Below, one piece after another: positions 1 through 7,971 of a stretch of 64,000 nt of DNA; position 1 is the first letter of the stretch; every line of letters begins with the position of its first letter. The stretch spans positions 620,001-684,000 of the forward strand of contig NZ_FRAM01000001.1 of assembly GCF_900142325.1 (NCBI RefSeq). The letters are read 5' to 3'. The stretch is from Epilithonimonas mollis. GTDB lineage: Bacteria > Bacteroidota > Bacteroidia > Flavobacteriales > Weeksellaceae. The notes under the pieces were generated by a model. That model was not told the origin of the DNA. It worked only from the letters and a program-made list of their open reading frames with translations, and did not search any database. A program made the translations under genes and the position numbers.

Positions 1-722
1 TTGACGATCGCTGCTCCGGTTTTCATGTTTTCCAACTCCGCTTTCCCAATGATCGGTCCATCCTGAGCCGGAACGTGAAGCGTGATAAAATCAGCATGCT
101 GAATCAGCTGTTCAAGCGGTTCCGTTTCGATTTCTACATTGATATACTGACTGTTATAAAAATCAACCCGCACACTAGCCTTTCCGATTCTCGTGTCAGA
201 AGCAATCACTTTCATCCCAAGTCCAAGTGCAATTCTTGCAACCTCCTGCCCGATTCTTCCGATGCCCACGATACCGATGGTTTTCCCTCTAAGTTCTATT
301 CCGGCTTCGTATCTTTTTTTCAGTTTTGCAAACTCGGTGTTGCCTTTAACAGGCATTTCCCGGTTAGAATCCTGAAGGAATCTACAGCCGGAGAAAAGGT
401 GCGCAAAAACCAGTTCCGCCACTGATTCCGAAGATGCTGCAGGCGTATTGATAACATGTTTGCCTTTTTCTCTTGCATACGCTACCTCAATATTATCCAT
501 CCCAACGCCGCCGCGTCCTATGATTTCCATACTCGGGCATTGGTCAATCATTTCCCTGGTCACTTTCGTTGCGCTTCTCACCAGCAATACCGTCACCTGA
601 TTTTCGTTGATATAAGTGATCAGATTTTCCTGAGGCACTTTATCCGTAATCACCTCAAATCCGTTTTGTAATAGAGCATTAATTCCGGACTTTGTCAGGC
701 CGTCATTTGCAAGTACTTTCAT
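1..722 (-). CDS. serA: D-3-phosphoglycerate dehydrogenase (3' end cut by window)
   Basis: D-2-hydroxyacid dehydrogenase family enzyme, probably oxidising 3-phosphoglycerate in the first step of serine synthesis. About 240 codons are visible from the ATG at 722, starting MKVLANDGLTKSG. An N-terminal substrate-binding half is followed by a Rossmann NAD site (GIVGIGRIGQEVA, GxGxxG) near residue 150. The window ends at MKTGAAIVN, just before the expected catalytic Arg of the (N/C)xRG motif, so the catalytic Arg/Glu/His and any ACT domain cannot be seen. Other D-2-hydroxyacid dehydrogenases share this fold, so substrate assignment is family-level inference. Confidence 0.85.
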   Translation of the reverse strand, partial: MKVLANDGLTKSGINALLQNGFEVITDKVPQENLITYINENQVTVLLVRSATKVTREMIDQCPSMEIIGRGGVGMDNIEVAYAREKGKHVINTPAASSESVAELVFAHLFSGCRFLQDSNREMPVKGNTEFAKLKKRYEAGIELRGKTIGIVGIGRIGQEVARIALGLGMKVIASDTRIGKASVRVDFYNSQYINVEIETEPLEQLIQHADFITLHVPAQDGPIIGKAELENMKTGAAIV

Positions 723-822
723 TATATATTATATTTTTTTGAAGAACAGAATCTGTTCATTAATTAATTGGTTTAAGAGCTGTTTGACTATCGTGGAACA
801 GTCTTTTTTATTATTAGTCTGG

Positions 823-929
823 AGCTGTTTCCCGCTATCCGCTATATCTTTTTTGTTTTTAGAATATTTGTATTTCTCAAAGAAAGTGAGGCATAAAAAA
901 CAAAAAAAGAAGCCGCTTCTATCGGGGCT
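823..929 (-). repeat. Dispersed intergenic structured element, copy 1
   Basis: Lies between the HAD gene and serA. The left end reads AGCTGTTTCCCGCTATCCGC then TATATCTTTTTTG. The right end reads CAAAAAAAGAAGCCGC then TTCTATCGGGGCT. The T-run and A-run pair, as do CCCG and CGGG, giving a long hairpin with a variable loop. Related copies occur near 29086, 30246, 46193 and 51886. Read from the upstream (HAD) gene, the element begins with GATAGAAGCGGC and ends with GCGGATAGCGGGAA. Function is unknown; see findings. Confidence 0.75.
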
Positions 930-952
930 ATAGGTTTTATCATCCAATCAAA

Positions 953-981
953 AATTCCCGAAAATAGAAACTTCGGGAATT
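953..981 (-). terminator. Rho-independent terminator of the HAD gene
   Basis: Perfect 10-bp inverted repeat AATTCCCGAA / TTCGGGAATT with a 9-nt loop. On the minus strand it is followed by a T-run. It lies 17 nt after the HAD gene stop. Confidence 0.75.
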
Positions 982-997
982 GAATTTTTAAAATATT

Positions 998-1399
998 TCA
1001 ATCACGGAAAACCTCTATGGTTACTTGTTTTTCAACCATATCCGTGAATTTACCTTTGTATCTTGTTGCTTTTACAAGATGGTTGTCTATCCAGTGGTAG
1101 TTTCCGCCCCTCGGTTTACCAAGCAAAACGCTGTGATACTTGAAACCGTGTTTGTTCAGCCAGGTTTCTGTGATTTCTCGTAAATCTTCTGTTCTGGAAG
1201 TGAAGAAACAAATCTGGTGACCTTCATCATACCATTTATTGATTGTCGCCAAAGCGTCCGGAAATGGCTCACAAGTTACCATTCTTTCCGGTTCTTCATT
1301 AGGAACATCTTCTGTAATCGTTCCATCGATATCGATCAGATAATTCTTGATATCACCTTTCAGCATTGGGCTCAGATGTTCTATATATTCTAATTCCAT
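998..1399 (-). CDS. HAD-superfamily phosphatase-like protein
   Basis: A compact 133-residue HAD-like protein. Motif I is seen as YLIDIDGTI near residue 21-29, with the two Asp nucleophile/acid residues. Motif II is FFTSRT near residue 64-69. The C-terminal GNYHWIDNHLV supplies the late acidic motif, but without the usual DD pair. It lacks a cap domain, as small C0-type phosphatases do. Similar flavobacterial proteins are sometimes labelled phosphoheptose isomerase, which the sequence does not support. Monocistronic, with its own -7 box and terminator. The substrate is unknown. Confidence 0.7.
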   Translation of the reverse strand: MELEYIEHLSPMLKGDIKNYLIDIDGTITEDVPNEEPERMVTCEPFPDALATINKWYDEGHQICFFTSRTEDLREITETWLNKHGFKYHSVLLGKPRGGNYHWIDNHLVKATRYKGKFTDMVEKQVTIEVFRD

Positions 1400-1418
1400 C
1401 AGGTTAAATTTAAGTTGG

Positions 1419-1426
1419 CAAAATTA
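1419..1426 (-). promoter_or_regulatory. -7 promoter box of the HAD gene
   Basis: On the minus strand it reads TAATTTTG, an exact match to the Bacteroidota TAnnTTTG -7 consensus, about 20 nt upstream of the start codon at 1399. No clear -33 element was identified. Confidence 0.5.
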
Positions 1427-1565
1427 CACTTTTATCCTGACCGTAGCAAATCATTATTAAGAGCTTAATAAAATCTTAATTTTAAAGAATATTTTTCAGA
1501 ATTTTATTCTTTTAGATTTATCTAAATAATCTTTCAAATTGATATTTTTAATCCTGATCAAAAAA

Positions 1566-1595
1566 AACAGAGACTTCTTTGCAAAAGTCTCTGTT
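1566..1595 (-). terminator. Terminator of the collagen-like gene unit
   Basis: Perfect 11-bp inverted repeat AACAGAGACTT / AAGTCTCTGTT with an 8-nt loop. It is followed by a T-run on the minus strand. It lies about 57 nt past the stop of the collagen-like gene. Confidence 0.8.
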
Positions 1596-1651
1596 AGTAT
1601 TAATTATTGCAGAAAACAAAAAAACCTGTTTTCTCTGAGTTTTTTATTCAA

Positions 1652-2953
1652 CTAGTTCAGTTTTGTAACAACCATTCTTGAAGAACCATCTGTTGTAAGC
1701 GTATTATTAGAATTATTACTTACTCCCTCAGCAGTTATGACATCTCCCGCAGCACCTTGTACTACCATAGAAATGGAACATCTTGTGGTTGGCGATGGAA
1801 CAAGGCTATTTAACGGTCCACTTCCATATGCAACAGCAACTCCATTTTGTTTGATTGCACCAAATAAAACTGCGGTGTTAACAACTCCAGCCATACTAAC
1901 ATTAATTAAAAACACACCTGCCGACGGTAAAATATAGGTAAATACGCTTGATGGTGTATTAGTAATTGTAACTGAAGAAGTTATGGATTGCGTAGAAACA
2001 ATTGTAGCGCCGCCTCCTCCACTACTTGGCGTAACCCAAGCAGTATTATAATTGCTGGAATCGACTTTTTGCAAAACCTGTCCTGCACTGCCACCAATAG
2101 GGACACCAAATCCGGTAGGACCTGTTGCGCCAGTAACTCCAATACCCTGAGGGCCTTGAACACCAGTTGCGCCAATTGCTCCAGTTACACCCTGTGCACC
2201 TGTAGGACCTGTAGGACCCGTCACACCTTGAATACCCTGAGGACCTTGAACACCAGTCGCGCCAACCGCTCCAATTACACCTTGTGCACCTGTAGGACCT
2301 GTTGCACCCGTCACACCTTGAATACCCTGAGGACCTTGAACACCAGTCACGCCAACCGCTCCAGTTACACCTTGTGAACCTGTAGGGCCTGTTGCACCCG
2401 TCACACCTTGAATACCCTGAGGTCCTTGAACACCAGTCGCGCCAACCGCTCCAGTTACACCTTGTGCACCTGTAGGGCCTGTTGCACCCGTCACACCTTG
2501 AATACCCTGAGGTCCTGTTGCACCCGTTGCACCAGCTGGTCCGGGTGTTGAGCTACCAGAATTCTTGGCATATAAGGCATAAGGTACACTTAGCATTTGA
2601 GACGTTCCCGAGATTACGTAGTTATTCCCGCCACTAGGATCCGTCTCCGTTTTGAAAAAATAAATATCAGAACTCCAATCAATTGTGGCGAATGTACCGC
2701 TCTGTGGTGTTCCACCACCAATTTTGACCGAGACCAACCCGTTGGCATTGGTCTGGGATGTCTGAGTCTCAGCATAAACAACAGTTCCTGTAGCAGAGCC
2801 CTTCAGAATAGAGAACCGAAGTCCCACATTTTGATTTTTCACCAAATCATTGCTTTGATTTCTGATGACCGCCTGATAGCTTATCAGGTCAGAAGTCTGA
2901 GCCATCACAATGGCAGAGGCCAATGTCCCCAAAAGAGTAATGCTTTTTCTCAT
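1652..2953 (-). CDS. Secreted collagen-like Gly-X-Y repeat protein
   Basis: 433 residues. A signal peptide covers about 1-18 (cleavage near VMAQ). An N-terminal domain (about 20-130) of the kind found in many Bacteroidota surface proteins ends [12 protein letters not shown] Gly-X-Y collagen-like segment runs from about 138 to 281, and a C-terminal all-beta domain (about 315-433) looks C1q/jelly-roll-like. The collagen segment is built from a 30-residue unit ([18 protein letters not shown] plus [12 protein letters not shown]) repeated four times and a partial fifth. One triplet lacks a residue (GPQGIGVT). It lies 20 nt downstream of the T9SS-sorted protein at 2974 and probably shares its transcript. 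Likely a trimeric surface or matrix fibre; the function is inference. No T9SS sorting domain is evident in this protein itself. Confidence 0.8.
   Translation of the reverse strand: MRKSITLLGTLASAIVMAQTSDLISYQAVIRNQSNDLVKNQNVGLRFSILKGSATGTVVYAETQTSQTNANGLVSVKIGGGTPQSGTFATIDWSSDIYFFKTETDPSGGNNYVISGTSQMLSVPYALYAKNSGSSTPGPAGATGATGPQGIQGVTGATGPTGAQGVTGAVGATGVQGPQGIQGVTGATGPTGSQGVTGAVGVTGVQGPQGIQGVTGATGPTGAQGVIGAVGATGVQGPQGIQGVTGPTGPTGAQGVTGAIGATGVQGPQGIGVTGATGPTGFGVPIGGSAGQVLQKVDSSNYNTAWVTPSSGGGGATIVSTQSITSSVTITNTPSSVFTYILPSAGVFLINVSMAGVVNTAVLFGAIKQNGVAVAYGSGPLNSLVPSPTTRCSISMVVQGAAGDVITAEGVSNNSNNTLTTDGSSRMVVTKLN
2126..2515 (-). repeat. 90-bp in-frame tandem repeats in the collagen-like gene
   Basis: Four complete and one partial copy of a 90-bp unit encoding ten Gly-X-Y triplets. 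Copies differ by a few substitutions (Ala/Ser, Val/Ile, Ala/Pro). Such arrays can change copy number by recombination or slippage, so repeat number may vary among strains. Confidence 0.8.
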
Positions 2954-2973
2954 AATTATAATATGGTTTTAGA

Positions 2974-3453
2974 TTATTTGTCTGTTTTTATAACTTTGAA
3001 AACTTTCAAAGGCTTTCCGCTTCTGATAACCTTCACATAATACAATCCTGCAGGATAGGAGGAAACTCTTAAAACGGTATCACGGGAACTCACTTTACCC
3101 GCCAATATCAATTTATCGGACGAATCATAAATAGAGTAAGTGTATTTGGAATAATCACTAAAATCAACCCTCAGGTTCAGAAAATCCTGAGTGGGATTTG
3201 GAAACACCTTAACATTTAGGCTGATCTCAGAAATATCAATACCAAGAGTCTGTGTGATTTCGTAAGGCTGTTGTACCCCTTGTGACACGCTGACCATCCC
3301 ATTGGAGGGTGTATCCTGAAATGCCTGACCAAGTGAATAAGCAACTGTGCCGGATGATGAGAGTGCTACGCCACCTGATGTATTGAGAGAAGTCTGTGCA
3401 CCAAGAGAACATCCAAATGCCAATAAAGAAAATGTAAAAATTGTAGCTTTCAT
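2974..3453 (-). CDS. T9SS type A sorting domain-containing secreted protein
   Basis: 159 residues. The signal peptide ends near CSLGAQ (residue 20). A short middle region reads ALSSSGTVAYSLGQAFQ. The C-terminal 75 residues form a type A T9SS sorting domain: VFPNPTQDFLNL, then YSIYDSSDKLIL, then PAGLYYVKVIR, ending KVIKTDK. Such domains direct export through the type IX system and removal or anchoring at the cell surface. It precedes the collagen-like gene by 20 nt, which suggests the two surface proteins are made together. No catalytic domain is visible. Confidence 0.85.
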   Translation of the reverse strand: MKATIFTFSLLAFGCSLGAQTSLNTSGGVALSSSGTVAYSLGQAFQDTPSNGMVSVSQGVQQPYEITQTLGIDISEISLNVKVFPNPTQDFLNLRVDFSDYSKYTYSIYDSSDKLILAGKVSSRDTVLRVSSYPAGLYYVKVIRSGKPLKVFKVIKTDK

Positions 3454-3494
3454 AACATATTTATCATATTTAATTATTAGTTTTCAATGATATA

Positions 3495-3502
3495 CAAATA
3501 TA
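3495..3502 (-). promoter_or_regulatory. -7 promoter box for the T9SS/collagen-like gene pair
   Basis: Minus strand reads TATATTTG, matching TAnnTTTG, about 42 nt upstream of the start at 3453. It is the only good -7 match before the two-gene unit. Confidence 0.45.
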
Positions 3503-3574
3503 TATCAATAATTAATAAAATAAATTTTTTATTATGAAAATTTAATTAAAAAATTATACAACAACCTTATCAGT

Positions 3575-4648
3575 CTATTTCTCAGACATCGATTTTAGAT
3601 AGACTCTATTCTGATTAACAGCGGCACAGTCTGGTCTTGACAATGCCGCTTTTTCATTGTATATATTGGCTTTTTTATAATCGCCTAAAAATGAAAGGCA
3701 AACACATGCCTCGATATTTGGGATATAGGTCGAATAATCCGAAAATACAAAACCTATGGAATCCGTTTGTGGCAACCTGGTTGCCAGATCAAACCATCTG
3801 AAAGCCTTGGAATAATCCCGTGTATCTTTATAATAATATCCCAGCTGGCAACAGATTTCCGGTCTTGGGATGTCATATTCAAATGTTTTCAGAAGGACAG
3901 GCAGAATCTTGTCGTCTGCGCCTATCTTTTTATATTCTATAGACAATTGTTGGCAGCTGGCAATGATATCTTCTATCCAACCAAGATTGGACTCCAAAAA
4001 TCGCTCGTAATACAAAATAGCTTTTTCGTTTTCATTATGATCTCTCAGCTCTCTGGCAAAATAATACAATTGACGTGGCGAGAAGTCTTTTCCTGTTTTT
4101 TCCAGAGCTTTGTAAATATCAATATTTCTTGACGACAACTTTTCCCCCTCTTGCTTTCTGTGCCAAATTTCAATTTCTGTGTGGAGCAGATTTCCAATCA
4201 AAGGAATACACTCGTGAACCGGATCTATCCATTGATAGTTCTTACTTTTTTTAAATAATCTCTCCCGAGTAGAATAGTATGAAGGATTCCCGGATTTATC
4301 AAATGACAAAACATATTTCATCGTGACAATCTCAACATCATCATTTAAAGCTTTTTTCAGTTCATTGATTTCCCTAACCGATTTTTCAGGAACTACATCA
4401 TCAGCATCCAGCCACATCTGATAATCCATCGTTGCTTTGGAAAATGCAAAATTACGAGCAGCAGAGAAGTCATTAATCCATTCAAAATCGTAAACATTAT
4501 CCGTGAATAGTTTCGCAATCTCTTTGGTTTTATCCGTAGAACCTGTATCAACGATGATGATTTCGTCAGCAAAATCTCTGGCGCTTTCCAAACATCTTCC
4601 CAAAACTTCTTCTTCATTTTTGACAATGAGGCACAAACTGATTTTCAT
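3575..4648 (-). CDS. Family-2 glycosyltransferase with C-terminal TPR-like region
   Basis: 357 residues. The N-terminal GT-A domain begins MKISLCLIVKNEEEVLGRC and contains IIIVDTGSTDKT (nucleotide-sugar site). A DADD metal-binding motif (MWLDADDVV) lies near residue 80-84. After about residue 190 the protein is helical, with TPR-like spacing (FDLATRLP, ANIYNEKAAL). This matches the inverting glycosyltransferase group that modifies surface glycans or proteins. Donor and acceptor cannot be told from sequence. It stands alone, divergent from the APC permease gene at 4733. Confidence 0.8.
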   Translation of the reverse strand: MKISLCLIVKNEEEVLGRCLESARDFADEIIIVDTGSTDKTKEIAKLFTDNVYDFEWINDFSAARNFAFSKATMDYQMWLDADDVVPEKSVREINELKKALNDDVEIVTMKYVLSFDKSGNPSYYSTRERLFKKSKNYQWIDPVHECIPLIGNLLHTEIEIWHRKQEGEKLSSRNIDIYKALEKTGKDFSPRQLYYFARELRDHNENEKAILYYERFLESNLGWIEDIIASCQQLSIEYKKIGADDKILPVLLKTFEYDIPRPEICCQLGYYYKDTRDYSKAFRWFDLATRLPQTDSIGFVFSDYSTYIPNIEACVCLSFLGDYKKANIYNEKAALSRPDCAAVNQNRVYLKSMSEK

Positions 4649-4708
4649 AAATCCACAACTATTAAATTCTTAGCATAAATATAGAAGTTTTCTTGTCCCG
4701 AATATTAT

Positions 4709-4716
4709 TATATTTG
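4709..4716 (+). promoter_or_regulatory. -7 promoter box of the APC permease gene
   Basis: TATATTTG, a full TAnnTTTG match 17 nt before the ATG at 4733. The leader would be very short. Confidence 0.45.
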
Positions 4717-4732
4717 ATTTTAAATAAAAACT

Positions 4733-6115
4733 ATGGAGAAAAAACTCAAACTCTGGGACGCCGTGATGATCGTAATGGGTTCAATGATAGGAAGCGGAAT
4801 TTTTATCGTGAGTTCTGATATGATGCGGAATCTCGGTTCCGGCTACTGGATGATCGTCGTCTGGCTGATTACTGCAGTTCTGACTGTAGCCGGCGCACTG
4901 AGCTACGGAGAATTATCTGCCATGTTCCCGAAGGCCGGCGGACAATACACTTATATCACGGAAATTTTTGGAAAGAAAATGGGATTTCTCTACGGCTGGG
5001 GTATGTTTACGGTGATACAGACCGGGACAATCGCTGCGGTTGCAGTGGCATTTGGGAAATTTACGGCTTATCTGGTTCCGGCACTTAATGATGCGGCTCC
5101 TATTTTCCAGAGTGGTGAGTTTAAGATTACCTGGATTCAGATTCTGGCGATTGTTGTTATTCTGTTTCTGACTTTTGTTAATACGAAAGGCGTTCAGTTT
5201 GGTAAGATTTTACAGAATGTTTTTACTTCTTCCAAAATCATTGCACTTTTGGGTTTGATTATCTTAGGATTTGTTTTGATTTCTCAATCCAACTGGAGTT
5301 CTAATATGAGTTTTGGTTGGGACGCATTCCAAAACCTGAAACAAACTGAATGGAAAAGTATTTCCGGAGCGACTGTTTTGGGCGGAATTGCTGCTGCTAT
5401 GGTAGGCGCTGTTTTCAGTTCTGTAGCTTGGGAAAATGTAACTTTCATTTCCGGCGAAATCGAGAATCCGAAAAAGAATGTTGTAAAAGCAATGATTCTT
5501 GGAACTTCTGCTGTGATGATTCTTTATCTTCTCGTTAATTTTGTTTACCTCAACGCACTCGACAGAGATTCTATTGCATTCGCTGCGAATGATAGGGTTG
5601 CAGTTTCTGCTGCAGAAAAAATGTTCGGAAATGCCGGAACAATTATCATTGCTGTTCTTGTGATGATTTCGACTTTTGGCTGTGTGAATGGAATTGTCTT
5701 AGCCGGCGCAAGAGTTTTTCAGACGATGGCAAAAGACGGATTGTTCCTAAAATCTGCTGTAGAAAATAACCAAAACGGCGTTCCCGAAAAATCGCTTTGG
5801 ATGCAAGGAATCTGGGCTAGTTTGCTTTGTCTGAGCGGACAATACGGAAATCTTTTGGATATGGTTTCCTTCGTGATTGTTTTGTTTTATATGCTTACGG
5901 TTTTTGGTGTCATCTACCTCAGAATCAAAAAACCTGAATTGGAAAGAGGTTACAAAACATTTCTTTATCCGTTCACACCGATTCTTTACCTCACGATTGG
6001 AACCGCTTTCTGTATTTTATTGTTGATTTATAAACCAGATTATACTTTGCTTGGATTAGGATTGATTTTGCTTGGGTTGCCGGTTTATTTTTTTATTGAT
6101 AAAATGAAAGACTGA
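4733..6115 (+). CDS. APC-family amino acid permease
   Basis: 460 residues and about 12 hydrophobic segments, the usual size for the amino acid-polyamine-organocation superfamily. The first helix carries the substrate-site signature GSMIGSGIFIV (residues about 16-26). TM6 holds VGAVFSSVAWENVTFISGEI, and TM8 the stretch STFGCVNGIVLAGARVF. It would exchange or import amino acids at the inner membrane; the substrate cannot be assigned. Isolated gene with its own promoter box. Confidence 0.85.
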   Translation: MEKKLKLWDAVMIVMGSMIGSGIFIVSSDMMRNLGSGYWMIVVWLITAVLTVAGALSYGELSAMFPKAGGQYTYITEIFGKKMGFLYGWGMFTVIQTGTIAAVAVAFGKFTAYLVPALNDAAPIFQSGEFKITWIQILAIVVILFLTFVNTKGVQFGKILQNVFTSSKIIALLGLIILGFVLISQSNWSSNMSFGWDAFQNLKQTEWKSISGATVLGGIAAAMVGAVFSSVAWENVTFISGEIENPKKNVVKAMILGTSAVMILYLLVNFVYLNALDRDSIAFAANDRVAVSAAEKMFGNAGTIIIAVLVMISTFGCVNGIVLAGARVFQTMAKDGLFLKSAVENNQNGVPEKSLWMQGIWASLLCLSGQYGNLLDMVSFVIVLFYMLTVFGVIYLRIKKPELERGYKTFLYPFTPILYLTIGTAFCILLLIYKPDYTLLGLGLILLGLPVYFFIDKMKD

Positions 6116-6185
6116 AGAAGTATTAAAAAAAATATTTTATCTTTAAATCACTTACAAATATTACATAATTATATAATAAATTACA

Positions 6186-6737
6186 ATGATGAAATCTGTA
6201 GTAACCTTATTTTTTCTATTTATTTTAAGTTTAAATTTTGCACAAAATTCCACGGAGGAGTTAAATAAAATTGGAAGAAATCCAATAATTTTAATTGATA
6301 GTGTTAGGATTAATAATGATGAAATTCAAAATTATGACCCAAAAGAGATTGCAATATTTAGTCAATACACCGGTAATCAAGCTCTAGAACTATTCCCTGA
6401 GGGAGGAAATGATGGTGTTATCTACATTGAGACAAAAAAGTTTAGCAAAAAAAGATTTGAAAATTATTTTAAAACAAAATCTAAAGAATACCGAAATTTA
6501 CTTTCGAGAGGAATTGATGACACAAAAATCCAATATATATTAAATAACAAAGTGCTAACTACAGATTTTGAAGGAGATTTAGCTTCTATAAATGATAATT
6601 TTTTCAAATCACTAAAAGTCATTGACAGAAAAGAATTACAGAAAAAATTTAATTTAAAAGACAAAGACTACGGGATTATTATCAATTCTGATGTTCCAGA
6701 TAATTTGCAGAATGGAACGGAAAAATTTAATAAATAG
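6186..6737 (+). CDS. Secreted plug-like protein of unknown function
   Basis: 183 residues. The signal peptide ends near LNFAQN (residue 20). Residues about 30-80 resemble a TonB-receptor plug fragment: PIILIDSVRINNDEIQNYDP, then a GNDGVIYIETKK strand. There is no barrel. The rest is charged and AT-rich. A related small plug-like protein lies at 9958-10401. It is the first gene of an AT-rich accessory stretch running to 7971. Function unknown. Confidence 0.65.
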   Translation: MMKSVVTLFFLFILSLNFAQNSTEELNKIGRNPIILIDSVRINNDEIQNYDPKEIAIFSQYTGNQALELFPEGGNDGVIYIETKKFSKKRFENYFKTKSKEYRNLLSRGIDDTKIQYILNNKVLTTDFEGDLASINDNFFKSLKVIDRKELQKKFNLKDKDYGIIINSDVPDNLQNGTEKFNK

Positions 6738-6762
6738 AAATTTATAATTAGTAAAAATGTTA

Positions 6763-7380
6763 ATGGTTTTAAAAGAGGTTTTGTTAATTTATTCCTAAAA
6801 TATTCTAATAATGAAATATTAAAAACTGATTATTGGAAAGAAATAGAAAAATATTATTCTCAGAAAAGTAGAAAATATCATAATCTCACTCATCTGGAAA
6901 ATATGATTCTTGAATTGGGAGAAGTAAAAGATAAAATTTCAGACTATGATTCAATACTTTTTTCCATTTTCTATCACGATATTATTTATAAAGCCACATC
7001 CAAAGACAACGAAGAGAAAAGTGCAGAATTAACAAAAATCAGACTTGAAAAACTGAATATTCCGAATGAAAAAATAATTTAGAATTTACAATCAGATTCT
7101 CGCAACAAAATCTCACAAAAGAAGTGAAGATTCTGACACTAATTTTCTTCTTGATGCAGATTTAGCAATTCTCGGTCAGGATTGGAAAATCTATGAAAAT
7201 TACACTCAACAAATCAGAAAAGAATATTCAATTTATCCGGACTTTATGTATAAACCTGGACGTAAAAAAGTATTGACTCATTTTTTAGGATTTGAGGAAA
7301 TTTTCAAAACAGATTACTTCAAAGGAAAATACGAAGACAAAGCGAGGGAAAATATTCAAAGAGAATTAGGCGAAAATTAA
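6763..7380 (+). pseudogene. Frameshifted HD-superfamily phosphohydrolase (COG4339-type)
   Basis: The pieces read continuously only across two frame changes. The first frame starts ATG at 6763 (MVLKEV). A T-run at 6779-6782 is one base short, after which the frame continues VNLFLKYSNNEILKTDYW, RKYHNLTHLENM, FYHDIIYK. At 7078-7080 one extra T creates a stop (TAG, 7080-7082), after which the remaining frame reads YNQILATKSHKRSED, NFLLDADLAILG, GRKKVLTHFLGFEEI, ending at TAA 7378-7380. His and His-Asp residues of the HD site are intact. This matches small predicted metal-dependent HD hydrolases of about 200 residues. Either a decayed gene or two assembly errors in T-runs. Confidence 0.75.
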
Positions 7381-7390
7381 TTTTTTTATT

Positions 7391-7413
7391 GTTACCAAAA
7401 TTTGGTAACTTTG
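7391..7413 (+). promoter_or_regulatory. parDE operator palindrome overlapping the -7 box
   Basis: A perfect 19-bp palindrome, GTTACCAAA-A-TTTGGTAAC, at 7391-7409 lies 21 nt before the parD ATG. TAACTTTG at 7406-7413 matches the TAnnTTTG -7 box and overlaps the right arm. Binding of ParD (or ParDE) here would block transcription, the usual autoregulation of this family. The regulatory role is inference. Confidence 0.65.
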
Positions 7414-7430
7414 ATTTAATTAATAATAAA

Positions 7431-7679
7431 ATGGGACGAAATACATCTGTTTCTTTAGGAGATCATTTTGAAGACTTTGTAGACGATAAAATTTCGCAAG
7501 GAAGATTCAAGAATGCCAGTGAAGTTATCCGCGCCGGATTGAGACTTTTGGAAGAGGAAGAAAATAAACTACAGTTTCTCAAAAATGCTGTTCAGGAAGG
7601 AATCAAAAGTGGAATTGCAAAAGATTTTGTACCAGAAAGCCATCTTGCCTCATTAAAAGCCAAAATTAAAAATGGCTAA
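7431..7679 (+). CDS. parD: ParD-family type II antitoxin
   Basis: 82 residues from the ATG at 7431 (MGRNTSVSLGDHFEDF). A TTG further upstream at 7389 would put the operator palindrome inside the gene, so the ATG is preferred. The N-terminal ribbon-helix-helix (about 1-45) includes GRFKNASEVIRAGLRLLEEE, the ParD/CC2985 signature. The C-terminal tail (ESHLASLKAKIKNG) would wrap the toxin. Overlaps parE by 8 nt, so translation is probably coupled. Confidence 0.9.
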   Translation: MGRNTSVSLGDHFEDFVDDKISQGRFKNASEVIRAGLRLLEEEENKLQFLKNAVQEGIKSGIAKDFVPESHLASLKAKIKNG

Positions 7680-7971
7680 ATATTTCTTTACGAACAAAGC
7701 TGTAGAAGACCTTTCCAATATTTATGAATATACTTATTACTTTTGGTCAGAAAAACAAGCTGATAAGTATTATGAAGAACTAATCAGCTTTTGTCAAATG
7801 CTTTCTGAGAATCCAAATATTGGAAAAAAATATAGCGAAATTGATTCTGACATTTTTGGATTTTTAGCGAATCGACATATTATCTTTTACAGAATTCCAG
7901 GCATCAATGAAATTGAAATTACGAGAATCATTGGTTCTGATATGGATTTGAAATCAAGACTAAAAGATTAG
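7672..7971 (+). CDS. parE: ParE-family type II toxin
   Basis: 99 residues of the RelE/ParE superfamily. Typical features are FFTNKAVEDLSNIYEY at the N-terminus and the strand RHIIFYRI followed by EIEITRIIGSDMD at the C-terminus. ParE members generally inhibit DNA gyrase. Coupled to parD by overlap. The end overlaps the 3' end of pheA on the other strand by 4 nt. Confidence 0.88.
   Translation: MAKYFFTNKAVEDLSNIYEYTYYFWSEKQADKYYEELISFCQMLSENPNIGKKYSEIDSDIFGFLANRHIIFYRIPGINEIEITRIIGSDMDLKSRLKD

Noticed and set aside
729-947. Small minus-strand reading frame of 72 codons
   Set aside because: It overlaps element copy 1 and its composition follows the hairpin; no family similarity.
1737-2377. 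Plus-strand reading frames across the collagen-like gene
   Set aside because: Cys/Thr/Arg-rich translations are the antisense of Gly-X-Y codons.
2126-2515. CRISPR-like regular repeats
   Set aside because: Contiguous 90-bp coding repeats without spacers.
6738-6762. Start of the HD gene in the frame following the previous stop
   Set aside because: That frame has no start codon; the ATG at 6763 with one T-run indel gives the family N-terminus.
7389-7430. TTG start for parD
   Set aside because: It would place the operator palindrome inside the gene; the ATG at 7431 gives the family-typical N-terminus.
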